Positions 1 to 11,103 of a DNA stretch of 64,000 bases are shown here, piece after piece. Position 1 is the first letter of the stretch; each line of letters begins with the position of its first letter. The DNA lies in NCBI RefSeq assembly GCF_037176765.1, contig NC_090021.1:60145453-60209452 (forward strand). The letters run 5' to 3'. The stretch comes from Anolis sagrei (Eukaryota; Chordata; Lepidosauria; Squamata; Anolidae). The position numbers and the translations under genes were made by a program. Under the pieces are notes generated by a model. The model worked only from the letters and a program-made list of their open reading frames with translations. It did no database searches and was not told the DNA's origin.

Positions 1-148
1 ATTAAATGGTGAAGAATCAAGTTCCGGGTTGTGTTGTGAATTTGCTGGTGGCTTCTTCTCTCCTTTGGGTGTAGAGGTGATACAGAGATGGACAGAGGAG
101 TGTTATACCATAGTGTATGAGCCACTGTTTTATAGTATTTAGATTTTC

Positions 149-443
149 GGTACTGTTCCATTATCTGGGCGACTCCAAAAGGGGGGCTAGACAGAGAAGG
201 GTGATCAATTTTATGGGGGGGGGGGGTGATTGAAAGAGGAAAGCAGTTTCCCATTTTTTGCTGGTTTTTCCCCTCCCTTCCCATATCATAAGTGGTGGTT
301 GTTTCAATGACTGCAACATGGATGGGCGGCAGTGGCGGGGTGGAGGGATAACAGGAAAACAGGGGCAAATGGTTTAACTCATTCATGCCCCCCCCCCATA
401 AAATGGACTATCCTTCTCTCTGCCAGAATAATGGAATAGTATC
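149..443. repeat. Inverted-repeat (MITE-like) element with G-run/C-run stem
   Basis: The left arm (about 150-222) and right arm (about 388-443) are imperfect reverse complements. Both contain TTCCATTAT / ATAATGGAA near the ends and pair a G12 run with a C11 run followed by ATAAAAT. The motif AGATTTT lies on both outer flanks (141 and 444), which fits an 8-bp hAT-type target duplication with one mismatch. No coding capacity is seen. Family not recognised. Confidence 0.45.
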
Positions 444-453
444 AGATTTTTTA

Positions 454-1362
454 GGGGCCGCAGTGGTGCAGCAGGTTTAACTGCTAAGCTGCAGAACTTG
501 CTGATTGGAAGATTGACAGTTCAAATCTGCAGATGGAGTGAGCTCTTGTTGTTAGCCCCAGCTTCTGCCAACCTAGTGTAGCAGCAGATAGGAGAGATAA
601 TACCAAGAGCGGTCCTTTCTGGGAGACAGAAAAGTACGCTTATTTTCAGCTGAGACTCTGGTGTGGAATTGCGTCCAAAATTAAACTGAGCAATGATAAA
701 GGTGTTGTCTTTCCCTTTTATACATCTTCAAATGCAGGCAATCAAAGAAACATGCTTCTACATACATTAACAACATTACTACATCACCTTTAGCATCATA
801 GAAATATCAAATTCTATCTTCCAACATGCAAGAGGCATGCCTCTATATTTTTTCTAAGAGCAGTTTACAGCTTACACCAATCCATCAAGGGGCTTACTTT
901 GACCTGTCAGGAGGGAGAGAGATTTCTTACTTTTTAGAAGTAAGAAGGTATGGCCTAGGCTAAGCTGTACCAGTCTCTGTATAGATAACATGCCCCCTTC
1001 TCCTCCCCCTTTCAACACAGATCTCCTTCAGCATGCTTTCTGGCCTGTCAGCTTGGCTTTCTAATATGGAGAGAACCTGATTTTTCTTACATTTCAGTGC
1101 TTCTAAAGTACATACAATATATGTATAAATATCTATATTTCCAATACTTCCACATCACTAGCAGTTCGAAAACATGCAAATATGAGTAGATCAATAGGTA
1201 CCGCTTCAGCAGGAAAGTAATGGTGCCTAATGCAGTCATGCCAGCCACATGACCTTGGAGGTGTCTATGGACATAGCCGGCTCTTTGGCTTAAAAATGGA
1301 GATGAGCACCACCCCCAGAGTCAGACACAACTATACTTAATGTTAAGAGGAAACCTTTACCA
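454..1362 (+). mobile_element. tRNA-derived SINE (CTTTACC-tailed lizard type), split by an LTR
   Basis: The head GGGGCCGCAGTGGTGCAGC holds a pol III A-box-like segment, followed by a B-box-like AGTTCAAATC. The body is interrupted at 577-1157 and resumes with GCAGTTCGAAAACATGC and the shared 3' block ending in AAACCTTTACC. An 11-bp target duplication, ATCAGATTTTT, flanks the whole (441-451 and 1363-1373). It has the same family layout as copies at 3455, 16580 and 20588. Confidence 0.85.
577..1157. mobile_element. Solo LTR inserted in the SINE
   Basis: A 581-bp block begins TG and ends CA. It interrupts the SINE exactly between its CCAACCTAG and CAGTTCGAAAAC segments, with CTAG on each side (573-576 and 1158-1161), a 4-bp target duplication. 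No internal coding region is present, so it is a solo LTR left by recombination. The superfamily (Gypsy-like or endogenous retrovirus) cannot be told from ends alone. It is younger than its SINE host. Confidence 0.7.
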
Positions 1363-1554
1363 ATCAGATTTTTAATATAAGAAACGTTAAAATATTTATA
1401 TTAATTTTTCTGAAAAAATGGTAATGAATAGTTTATTTTAAAGTGTAAACTATAAAAATGATAAGTAGCTACTTGTGGGCCTTACAACTATGGCTGTAAC
1501 AAGATTGCTTAAAAAATAACTTTGCTGGTGAGTGTTTCACTAAATGGGTAGTTC

Positions 1555-1830
1555 CTTTCAGATTGATTACAGATACACCCAGTACTGAGCACATCACACC
1601 AATATTAAAGTCACTTCACTGGCAGCCAATCGGTACAAAATTTTGGTTAATAAAATTATTATTATTATTATCATCATTATCATCATCATCATCGTTGTTG
1701 TTTTACTGACACAAAAACACAGTATGTCACAGCAAACAAGATATATCTGCTGGATTTCATATCACAAAATCACACGTCGAACACTTCCCAAGCGCTGTTA
1801 TTGTTGTTGTTGTTATTTAATCTTTGGGGA
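1555..1830 (+). repeat. L2-like LINE scrap with trinucleotide microsatellites
   Basis: About 1583-1640 translates to HITPILKSLHWQPIG, resembling the conserved LHWLPV segment near the C-terminus of L2/CR1-group reverse transcriptases. It runs into ATT/ATC/GTT repeats (1652-1700), then a segment around 1700-1790 that looks like a dispersed lizard repeat I cannot name, then another GTT run (1798-1815). Confidence 0.4.
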
Positions 1831-2392
1831 AAAAACTTGTTGTAAGTAATATCAAATGTCTGTTTCCTTAAAAGTACCTAACAGTCTTCTGACAGTAAAG
1901 GACAAGCTTACTAGACTGACAAGTTGGAATGAAAAAATTAAGTTGAAGTGCTGTCTCTTTGAAAGGTCAGGTCTTATTTTCTACAGTCTTCTTCTTTCTG
2001 ACAAGATGTGAAACAGACAAGGTTATCTATTTGTTTTTATCTGTATTATTTTTCCCCCCACCTATATATTTTCTTCTGCCTTATGTTGGGTAGTTGTCAC
2101 TTTTTTCATGTCTTAATTTCTTCCATATAGATAATCGGAAGGTAAGGAAATATATTTTTTTTATCCTGCATTTAACAGTTTAGGTTATTCTTGAAGAAAA
2201 AAAACACACAATTGCCTTGAACTGGCTTCACTAGTCTAGCAAGAAGAATTCTTTGTTCTAAATAAATCTCCTGAATAATAAAAGTTTGAAAAATGAAATG
2301 TAAAGGACTCTTTCTAGATAGTACATATTAACTTTTCCTTACCTATTGCCTAGTTCTCTTGTCTTCACAAATTGTGAGATCATGCACACGTA
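1831..2392. other. AT-rich repeat-poor stretch
   Basis: No recognised repeat or gene. It contains the candidate micro-exon at 2131-2141. Confidence 0.4.
2131..2141 (+). other. Candidate 11-nt micro-exon
   Basis: ATAATCGGAAG is preceded by a pyrimidine-rich acceptor (AATTTCTTCCATATAG) and followed by a strong donor (GTAAGG). It lies in repeat-free DNA. With the 31-nt candidate at 3292 it makes 42 nt, a multiple of three, open in two frames (for example NRKMQTLQETSRG). No protein match is recognised, and chance splice-like motifs are common in 64 kb. Confidence 0.2.
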
Positions 2393-2570
2393 TTTCATAA
2401 AATCATAGAAGAGTTTGAAGAGACCTCGTGGGCTATCCAGTCCAACCCCCTGCCAAGAAGCAGGAAAATTACATTCAAAGCATCCCTGACAAATGGCCAT
2501 CCAGCTTCTGTTTAAAAGCCTCCAAAAAAGGATCCTACACCACACTCCAGGGCAGAGAGTTAGAAGCACA
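2393..2570 (-). mobile_element. CR1 LINE 3' fragment
   Basis: Antisense CR1 tail: ATCATAGAAGAGTTTGAAGA, then CCAGTCCAACCCCCTGCC, then the coding-strand complement around GGCCATCCAGCTTCTG. CR1 copies are usually 5'-truncated with an ATTCTATGATTCT-type 3' end; that end is at the left here. Confidence 0.85.
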
Positions 2571-3441
2571 AGGTTCAAAGATCACTTTATATCATCACTC
2601 TATTAGTGGATTCCTCCAGAGTCTTTCTGGTATAGTTCAGTGCCAATTAATGCTCCTCTTTAAATATTGATAAATGCTTGTGCACACAGGAAGATTATTC
2701 CATGGGGTTTTAAGAAAAGAATCAAATGTATGTCTTGAGCCATATGAGGCAACAGCCTATTCCCACTGAATGATGCCGGTACTTAGTCATCCATAAACAC
2801 AGCTTCATCCAGGCTGCACATTTCTGTCCAAAACTGAGAAGGTTTTAAAGCAGCATCTTTAAGGTGATACAGAGCAGTTGTATGAAATCAACCAGTCCCA
2901 AAGAAGCCCAGAACCTCTGGAGATTGGGCCCTTTCACTGCAGGCAAAGATTTGTTCAGCTCATTCAACACCATTTGAAAAGCTACATTAACAGTATTCTT
3001 ATAGGTCAAGCTGCAAATCCCCAACAGGCAGATTGCAGCTGAAAATCAAGAGAGTGCCTTCCACTCTGAAAACCCTTTTAGAGCCCCAGGGCAGTTTTGA
3101 AAGTGAATTAAACAATTAGACGAGCTTTTATGAACAACAAAAATGGATTCAAATATTTGTTTGGTTAAGAATATGCTTGTACTATGTGCATTCTAGCATC
3201 AGCGCAGGGACTAATTGTGAAGCAAAACCACATTTTGTCAGAGTGACTTTGCTCAGTTTCTAACCTGATTTTTTTCCTTTCTCCAAAACAGATGCAAACT
3301 CTTCAAGAGACTTCAAGAGGAGGTTAGTGGATGTTAATAGTTGAGCTGTTTAATTTTATTTATATTTATTATTTGAAGTGTTAGTGGTTTGATAGATTAA
3401 AATACAATCAAGAAGCATTGTTTAGTCATTTGCCTTGTTAT
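2571..3441. other. Repeat-poor stretch
   Basis: No repeat family recognised. It contains the candidate micro-exon at 3292-3322. It may be intron or ordinary intergenic sequence. Confidence 0.4.
3292..3322 (+). other. Candidate 31-nt micro-exon
   Basis: The upstream sequence has a branch-point-like CTAAC (about 3261), a long pyrimidine tract and ACAG at 3288-3291. Downstream, GAG is followed by GTTAGT (3323). The exon would read CKLFKRLQEE or MQTLQETSRG depending on phase. It is the strongest splice-site pair I noticed in the window. No homologue recognised. Confidence 0.22.
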
Positions 3442-3454
3442 TTGCTCAAACTTG

Positions 3455-3837
3455 GAGCCCCAGTGGCGCAGTGAGTTAATTTTATTTATTTATTTGCATT
3501 ATTTCTACCCTGCTCATATCAGCCTGGAGGCGACTGCTGAGCTTCTGAACTTGCTGACTGAAAGGTAGCAGATTCGAATTCAGGAAGCGGCATGAGCTTC
3601 CACTGTTAGCCCCTGTTTCTGCCAACCTAGCAGTTTGAAAACATGCAAATGTGAGTAGATTAATAGATACCACTCTGGCGGGAAGGTAATGGCGCTCCAT
3701 CCAGTCGTGTCAGCCACATGATGTTGGAGGTGTCTATGGACAACACCAGCTCTTTGGCTTAGAAATTGACATGAGCACCAACCCCCAAAGTCAGACATGA
3801 CTGCACATAATGTCAGGGGAAAACCTTTACCTTTACC
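3455..3837 (+). mobile_element. tRNA-derived SINE (CTTTACC-tailed) with internal foreign patch
   Basis: Starts GAGCCCCAGTGGCGCAG, carries B-box-like GATTCGAATTC, and ends in tandem CTTTACC. A perfect 13-bp duplication TTGCTCAAACTTG flanks it (3442-3454 and 3838-3850). A patch at about 3478-3537 (ATTTATTTATTT, then CTACCCTGCTC) interrupts the head and resembles the reverse complement of an L2 3' tail. Confidence 0.85.
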
Positions 3838-3850
3838 TTGCTCAAACTTG

Positions 3851-5639
3851 TTATCTAAAAGTAGAACAGATTCTGTCTTGAAAGTGGACACGTTGTCATG
3901 TATAGCCAAACATGAAATTTAGGAGCACGAAAACTCTCTCATTTACTATTAAAATGTTCAATTGTGGCAATGCACAGTCCATAGGTTTTGCCAGAGCTTG
4001 GGAAAGAAGCTTTTTAATTAAGCCATCCAGAATCCTTCAGCCAACAACAGCCTAGATGTAGGTGGGATAATACCTTTTCCAAACTTGGCCCATAGTTATC
4101 AGAAATCCATTAAGCAGTTTGGAGCAAAATAAAAGTCGTGGAAAACAGGTAGGATCTTTGCAAAACGTAAGAATGTCTGAAGTCAAGGGAGTTAGTAGAA
4201 AGACTTTCAGAACACCAGACAGAGCACAGAGAACCAGGAGAATTGCCTTGCAAATTGCCCTTCTAGTGCTCGCTGAACCGATTACACTTCTCTGGCATCC
4301 CTCCTTTGCTGCAGAATGTAGATCCTTAAATGGGAAGCCCTTTAGCTTGAACTTAACATTGCACTAATAGGAGACATTATGCCTGTTTGGTCTGCGAACT
4401 CCATGAAAAGAGAGGGCCTTGGAGGCATGTGATCTGAGTTCAATTGTGTAGTCTTTGGTCTGGGCTCAGGGGAATGGGAAAGGTTCAGTTCAGTGGTAAT
4501 GTTTGGGCACAGGATATCCTGTGTTGTTCCATATTTCCAGACCTGTGGTTGGTCTATATTTGAAAGTTTAGCCTGATGTAAATCTTCCATAGAATAGCCC
4601 CACATGCAGCATGTTTGTGCTGAATCTGAAGGCATTGGGGTGGCCTGCATTTGGCCTATTCCATGCCATTTTCACCACTGTTCTTACCCAGCTTTCAAGG
4701 TCAATCTGAACGCTGGGCTGTCAGGGGTACCTCTGCTGACATCAAAACAGGAAACCTGTGCATCCAGCAAGAAAGGAGTTGCTCTCCCAGCTCAGCTGCC
4801 TCTGCTGATGTCAGTACAGGAGGCACAGGCATAGTATATCCCCCCTCCCTGCATGATGAGTAAGGAAGTAAAGTAATGGCACCAGTGTCTGGTGGATCAG
4901 ATCAAATTGGACTTGATCTCACTATCCAAAGCTGCAGAATACTCCAGAGTTCCCAGCAACCTTCAGAGTATCTCCCAACTTTGCCAAAAGCAGAAGTCCA
5001 TTTAAAGCAAGCAAACAAACAAACATAAAGCCTACATGATATTATTATACACCAGAAGTCACTGTGCATCACAGGGATGGCCAGTTTTCCATGTGGAATG
5101 AATACTTGGGCCATAATGTTATTGAGCCATGCAAACCTCAACCCCCGTCCCCGAAAGATTTATAGTGTTCTAAGAGACTACAAATAAATATATTATTTTT
5201 ATTTTTATTTTTATTTTTATTAAAAACCTTTTCTGGAGGTCCGAAGTTGTGAAATTCCAAAGATTTAAAGGACTGGCAACTGACCTAGCAGCAGATGTAC
5301 CCCTCAGATTGTGTCTAACTCTTTAATAAATTGTATCAATTTGATAATTTCTGTGTAACTTATATCTTTCTTATGGTGTAATGTATCAAATTTTTATAAG
5401 AAGTGTATAGATTGTTTCTTATATGTATCAAAAAGTAATTTGAAGGCAGCCACCACTTCATGCCTCCTTTTTGCATAATCTCCTGGGAAAACGGACATTG
5501 GCCAGATCCCTCCAGCTATTTCCCAAGCCAGATAACCATCAGGCCTGTTGTGTATGTATAGATAGATGATCCTCTTTGCCAGCAAGATAAGCTCAGGATG
5601 TTTGTCCACTTAACCTGAGGCTAAGAGTCTGTCGCTCTT
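3851..5639. other. No gene or named repeat seen
   Basis: A TTTTA pentamer run lies at about 5190-5220. Open frames here are short and unrelated to known proteins. The left part of the LTR-like block may begin as early as about 5240, but I cannot place its edge. Confidence 0.4.
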
Positions 5640-6200
5640 GCGGAAGAGGATGCTTAGTGCATGTGTATTCATTAACTTTCTATTCCTTGATCACCTAAGA
5701 TCATCACCTTTATCTTTTGAGCTCTACACCTTTGTTTCATATGGAACTGGACATTTGAGTTAACCAAAAACTCATCAACATATCTGTACTTTTGTTTCTT
5801 CATAGGCTGCACCCTCTCAGGGGGTGCCTCTGAAGCAGATTGGCTCCTTGCATAGATCAATCCCTGACTGCCATTCTTCCCACCATGGGAATCCCTGCCT
5901 GTGGGCTGTGATGTCAAGAGAACCCCCAGCCAATCCCCACACAGATCCTTGTTGGGCTCTTTCTCAGCCAATCAGGAGAGGGAGCAGGACATCTGAATAG
6001 CTGTCAGAACTGTATAAGATGTCTTGCATTTCTCCGTATGTTTATGCTTGTATCATTTGAAGCAAATTGTTGTATTTACATCCTTTTTGGCTGAATTGTA
6101 ATAAACCTCTGTGATTTGTCTTCAACCTGATGAGCATGTTTTCTCTGTCAGGACAGAGAAATATCTGGTTTCACTTATACTCACTGGGCATCGACCTTTC
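5640..6200 (+). mobile_element. LTR-like fossil (retroviral-type promoter and poly(A) layout)
   Basis: Two CCAAT boxes (5926-5975 region, both CAGCCAATC), a TATA-like TATAAG at 6013 and AATAAA at 6100 occur in the order and spacing of an LTR's U3-R-U5. Neither terminus nor a target duplication could be fixed, so the edges are approximate. Likely an old solo LTR; family uncertain. Confidence 0.45.
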
Positions 6201-6892
6201 TAACCTTGATCCTAGCTGAAATCACTAAAATGACATTTTACAGTAGTTTGCAATTATATGGAGAGTGCCATCTGAACTGTGTTCTGGTCTGCTTGCTGTG
6301 CTTTCATTAAATCCCTCTCAGGTTTCAGCAGCTATCAGTGATAGCTGTGCTCTTCATATTTGGCAGAGAAGTTTAGAAACCTAGCAGTTGGCCCAGCATG
6401 AGGGATGGTGATTGATGCCATACCTTCATTGTAGCATTAGGGGGACAGAAGGATGGTTGCTGAATCTCTGTGTGCACACACTCCCTTACTTTAAAGCTGA
6501 AATGAATATTCATTAATATGTGACATGAGTAGTGAAGCTGCCTGTGGGACTCATGGAAAAAGATAAATTAGAAAAATACATCGAGCAGACAAACAACAGG
6601 TTTATCAAGTTATTCTAATGCAAAAGCTGCCCTTCAGGATTTGTATCTGAAGAACTGGGTTTATATCCATGAAGGTTAATGTAAAACTAAGAACAGCCTT
6701 AAAGTTAGCCTTAAAGGGGCTGCTACATTCCCTTGCCCCTTCCCTATCACTTCCTCCATTACTGCAAGAAACTAACATGTTTACTTCTTTGAAAATCATC
6801 ATGAAGGCTAAAGATACACTTAGTTATTAAATTGAAGGTAGGTAAAGCCTATAAAACCCTCCTCTTGCAGGCTTTTATTTGATAAAGAAACA
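6201..6892. other. No gene or named repeat seen
   Basis: Repeat-poor sequence without recognisable coding or RNA signals. Confidence 0.4.
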
Positions 6893-7112
6893 AGCATGGA
6901 ATTAAATGCAGATTGTACACCTAAGTTTGGTGGCCACAGACCAAAGTTTGAATCCTCCTTCTCTCAACTATGGAAATCTACTGGGCGACCTTGGGCAAAT
7001 CATGCCCTCTCAGCCTTAGGGGAAAGCAAAGGTAAAACCCCTTTGGACAAATCCTGCCAAGAAAACCCTGTGACAGGGTTGCTATAAGTTAGAAACAACA
7101 TGAAGACACACA
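6893..7112 (+). mobile_element. CORE-SINE/MIR-like element
   Basis: It has a B-box-like GTTTGAATCC, then CTGGGCGACCTTGGGCAAAT, which is the hallmark of the CORE domain of MIR-type SINEs, then CAAGAAAACCCTGTGACAGG and a tail in ATGAAGACACACAACAAC. The tail matches the L2-mobilised lizard SINE type as I know it. Confidence 0.75.
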
Positions 7113-7374
7113 ACAACTATGTCCCTCAACTTTTCCTACTAGATATGGCGACATTATCAGTCCAAGAAGAGACTTTTTCCCAGTCAGAAGTTGGGATGTC
7201 AACTTTTGTTATTTTTTGTGCAGTTCTCATAAGATAAGAAATGTTATGGAAACCTATGCTCTTATTGTTATTGTGATTAAATTCTGTTTGTCACTCAGTC
7301 TATAATATTGGCACATGAAAAATATTAATAATATCTAATATAAATAAAAATGTAATGTTCATTTATGGGATTAA

Positions 7375-7885
7375 CATAACTCAAAAACCATTGGACGAAT
7401 TGCTGTCAAATTTGGCCACAAGACACTTACTAACCCAAGGAGTGACCATCACTCAAAAAAATTGAATTTGGCATTTGGGAGTTGTAGTTGCTGAGATTTA
7501 TAGTACACCTACAATCAATGAGCATTCTGAACTCCACCAACGATGGAATTGAACCAAAAGTGGTACACAGGACTCCCATGCCCAATAGAAAACACTAGAA
7601 GGGTTTGATGGGCATTGACCTTGAGTTTGGGAGTAGTAGTTCACCTACATCCAGAGAGCACTGTGGACGCAAACAATGATGGAGCCGGACCAAACTTGGC
7701 ACGAATATTCCATATGCCCAAATATGAACACAGATGGAGTTTGGGGGGAATAGACATTGACACTTGGGAGTTGAAGTTGCTGGGATTTATAGTTCACCTA
7801 CAATCAAAGAGCATTCTGAACTCCACAAATGACAGAATTGGGGCAAACGTCCCACACAGAACCCCCATGACCAATAGAAAATACT
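7375..7885 (-). mobile_element. Non-autonomous hAT fragment (same family as 22402)
   Basis: Internal sequence of the hAT family at 22402 in reverse orientation: ATTTATAGTTCACCTACAAT and CATTCTGAACTCCAC each occur twice in a tandem-like arrangement, with AATGATGGA-type linkers. Both terminal repeats are missing, and the right side passes straight into a CR1 fragment. The long open frame here (7615-7974) is a by-product of the repeat and not a gene. Confidence 0.75.
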
Positions 7886-8040
7886 TAAGGCAATCCAGTC
7901 CAACTCCCTTCACCAGGGCAAGAAAACATAATCAAAACCTTCCTGACAAAGAGCCATCCAGCTATATTATATAGAATAATATGATTCGCACACAGGGAGA
8001 TATAGTATCATAGATTTGAAAGGGACTCCTAAAGAAGGAC
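7886..8040 (-). mobile_element. CR1 LINE 3' fragment
   Basis: GGCAATCCAGTCCAACTCCC followed by AATCAAAACCTTCCTGACA is the antisense CR1 tail. A second piece at 8007-8040 (TATCATAGATTTGAAAGGGA) is similar. Confidence 0.6.
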
Positions 8041-9777
8041 AATTATATGTTTCATGTTCCAGAGTAGGCAAACCAGACAATCTCTACATCAACACTGACA
8101 AAGAAACAACAAGAAATACTGTTTACCCACAAGCATAAAGACATTACATATATTAGAAATTAACACCTTCTCATTACTTTCCAGATCACCAGACTCAGTC
8201 ACAGCAATGTGTGGCAGAGGACGGCTAGTAAATCATATTTTAAGACTTCAGGTGGCAAAAAACCCCAAGAAAGAACCTTTCTGAGGACTTTTGCTTGCTT
8301 TCTCCTTAGTCCACAAATAGATTTAAGGACTACATTCTCATCCACTCTAGCTTAGAATCATGCTTTTCCTATCTCTCCACTTACATGGCCATGCAATGGC
8401 TGGCAGGAAAGTCAAAGCAGAAGAGTAAGGTGGGCTGTCACCAGCATAGTCTGCATACCATGATGACATTATCATGGTGCAGGACCTCCAGAAGGTCTTG
8501 AAGGTTGTTTTTACCAGTGTATACTACCAATGACAGGTAGGCCACCCTTTGTTCCCACCATATTACTAGGCAAGCAGGAAGTAGTAGGTTGGTGCTAGTT
8601 GACCAAGGCTGTAATGGCACCAGCAGTGATAGCTGGCAACAGAAAACCCTCTTTTCTTGGGCACTGAACAAGGAGTATTGTACAACCCTAGCTATGATAG
8701 CTAGTAGCCAGTGAGCCTCCCTGCTTACCTATTCTCTTCTTCTCAACAGTTGTTACAAAGTAGTGGTCTCTCCTACCACAAAGTAGTGGTGGTAGGGCAA
8801 GGAAGTGGCGAGTCAGTGAGATACTTTCTCCCCCATGCAAGAAATCTTTGAAAACAAACACAGCACGGAGAAATTTGTTTAAATGATTATTCGCCCCTCC
8901 CTTTCAGGAATGAATAATTTAAATAAGTACGTCTAGAGAATATGATAACTTGTTGTGGAAGTTCGTCAGCAACCAATTTGTTCCGAGTGAACAGGCTGGA
9001 TTGAAGCAGCTGCCTTTTGTCAAGCTTTCAAGCAGGTTGTTTACATTTCATCTAATGGATTTTTATTGTTGTTTGGGAATTCAGTTTATTGGAAGTTAAT
9101 GTAGACATAGGTTTGTTCCTTCCTGGCATGGTGAAGCTGAGTGCTAAAATGGACAATATGGCTTCTATGTCCAGCTAGGGCAGGGCTATCTTTCCTACCA
9201 TCATATATGAGACCTGGTGCCTTTAGGGTATTTATGGCATTCAGGACTACCAAGCTGTAATATCTGAAGAGAAAATATGGCGCTAGGAGATTTGGCAGTG
9301 TACTCTCTAAAGTTAATAATTGACTGAGGGGATCAAATTAGGAGTTCTACTTGATGTTAATTGGTTTTTAAACTGGGAAACAGAGATGATTATGTTTCAC
9401 CACTTCCTCTATCCCTGCAAAACCTTTAAGGGTGTTCCACATTTCTGCTAAGCTATCTATGTCATTAGAAAGGGAATATTACTCATGCATGGAAAGCACT
9501 CAGCAAACAATTACTCTTCACAAGGTGCTACATGGAACTGAGCTGCCCACTTTTCAGTGGTAGGGGGAAACATGTGTACACGAGTAAGTATTGCTCCTGA
9601 CCATGCCTATATTACCATGGTCAGATTGCATTGATTTTGCAAGAGATTTCTAGAGACAATGCCTCTCTAGGATTCTCTAGGTCCTTCAATGTGGTCCTAC
9701 AGTCAGCATCCAGTGGTAGTTGACCATAGAATCATGCTGGAAGACCTAGAAATCCCTATAGAGGTGTTCTCTCAGGT
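8041..9777. other. Repeat-poor stretch with possible conserved segment
   Basis: No gene recognised. About 8860-9080 is free of recognised repeats and CpG-poor, with homeodomain-type AT motifs (TAAATGATTATT, AATGAATAATTTAAAT). It is a candidate conserved non-coding block, by inference only. A weak inverted repeat with CTAGAGA/CTAGG motifs lies at about 9640-9775. Confidence 0.3.
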
Positions 9778-11103
9778 AAAAATCCAGCATTTTTTAAAAA
9801 ATATATTATTATGAACAAAGTATAAAACAGTAAAAATTATTATTATGAACAAAGTATAAAACAGTAAAAAAAAAGAGATAAAAATAAAGGATAGGAGAGA
9901 TAACATTTCAAGTGGGGGAACATTATAATTGAAGAAAAGTAGGAAATTGCAAAAAAGAAAATAAAGGGGAAAGAAGAGAGGCAAGAAAAAAGTTTTAAAA
10001 AGTTTTTGAACAGCTTCTGTTCTTCTTCCTTTTGTTCAAGTCTGTCAGTTTTCCCCTTCTATCAAGTTTTCCTTTCCCAGTAATAATCTATTTTAGTGTG
10101 CCAATTTCTTTCCCTTCTTGTCCTATAGTTGGTGTTATATCCTCATATATTCTTCAAAAATTGACCAATCCGTCATTTTCATGCTTTTGCCAGTATTATT
10201 AACGAAAATTAGGCCTGGGTAACAACGGAAAAATTTGTTTCTAAAATCGATTTGTATTTGGGGTTTTTTTTTGTTTCAATATTTAAAATAATTACAAAAT
10301 TTTCCTTTTAAAAAGTTCGATATTTACGAAATTTCGTAAATGGTAAAAAATTAACGAATCGATTTCCGAAACAATAACGAATTGATTCGTTAATAGCGGG
10401 CGCGACCGCGAAATACGCTAAAAAACCTCCAAAACCTTCTGAAGCTTCCCTCTCCCTCTGTTGTTGACTGTTGGTGTGATATTATAATTTTTTTTCACTA
10501 ATTAAACCATAAAACTGGCCCAGACATGCGGAAAAAATAACGAAACGACCTCAAAACAATAACGAAACGAATACAATATCAAAATACAAAGCATTTACAA
10601 AACGTTTTTGAAAATTCATTTTTTTAATAATTGCTCCAGAATGGTTTGTTATCGTTTTGTAATTGAAAAAATTAACGAATTATTAACGAATTACGAATTA
10701 ACGAAACGAAACCGCCCAGCCCTAACAAAAATGTAAGTCTATCTATATCCTTCATTTCTAATATCTTGTCTAGCCAAAGTTTCTTAGCTGGTATAATGTC
10801 TAGTTTCCAAGCTTTTGTGTAAACCATTCTTGCTGCCATAGTCAGGTAAGTAAGATCTTTTCTTTACTGCTATCAGGAAATAGTTCAAAGTCAAATATCC
10901 CCAGTAAGTAATGTTCAGGTTTCATGGTCCATTCTGTTCTTAGAATTATTTGGCATTCTTTATGTATCTTTTCCCAATAATTATTTACTTTTTTGCATGA
11001 CCACCACATGTGGTAGTATGATTCTTCATGTGTCTTACATTTCCAGCATTTGCTGTCTGCATCTTTATACATCTTTCCCAACTTTTTCAGTGTCATATAC
11101 AAT
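9778..11103 (-). mobile_element. L1 LINE 3' portion (ORF2 end plus 3' UTR), split by a hAT
   Basis: On the minus strand, 11102-10842 encodes the L1 ORF2 C-terminal Cys-His motif CWKCKTHEESYYHMWWSC, followed by LLGIFD. The coding sense continues to about 10733 (MAARMV.. KAWKLDIIP). The A-rich tract at 9800-10000 fits the 3' UTR, with a 30-odd-bp tandem duplication around TATGAACAAAGTATAAAACA. Interrupted at 10210-10724. 5'-truncated. Confidence 0.8.
10210..10724. mobile_element. Non-autonomous hAT with AACGAA subterminal repeats
   Basis: The ends TAGGCCTGGG / CCCAGCCCTA are inverted. Flanks ACGAAAAT (10202-10209) and ACAAAAAT (10725-10732) form an 8-bp target duplication with one mismatch. 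The interior is very AT-rich and carries AACGAA about eight times, mostly near the right end, as expected of transposase-binding subterminal repeats. No coding frame. Inserted in the L1. Confidence 0.8.

Noticed and set aside
7615-7974. 119-codon frame
   Set aside because: Lies entirely in a non-autonomous hAT and a CR1 scrap; the same words recur at 33753 and antisense at 22540, as expected of a repeat.
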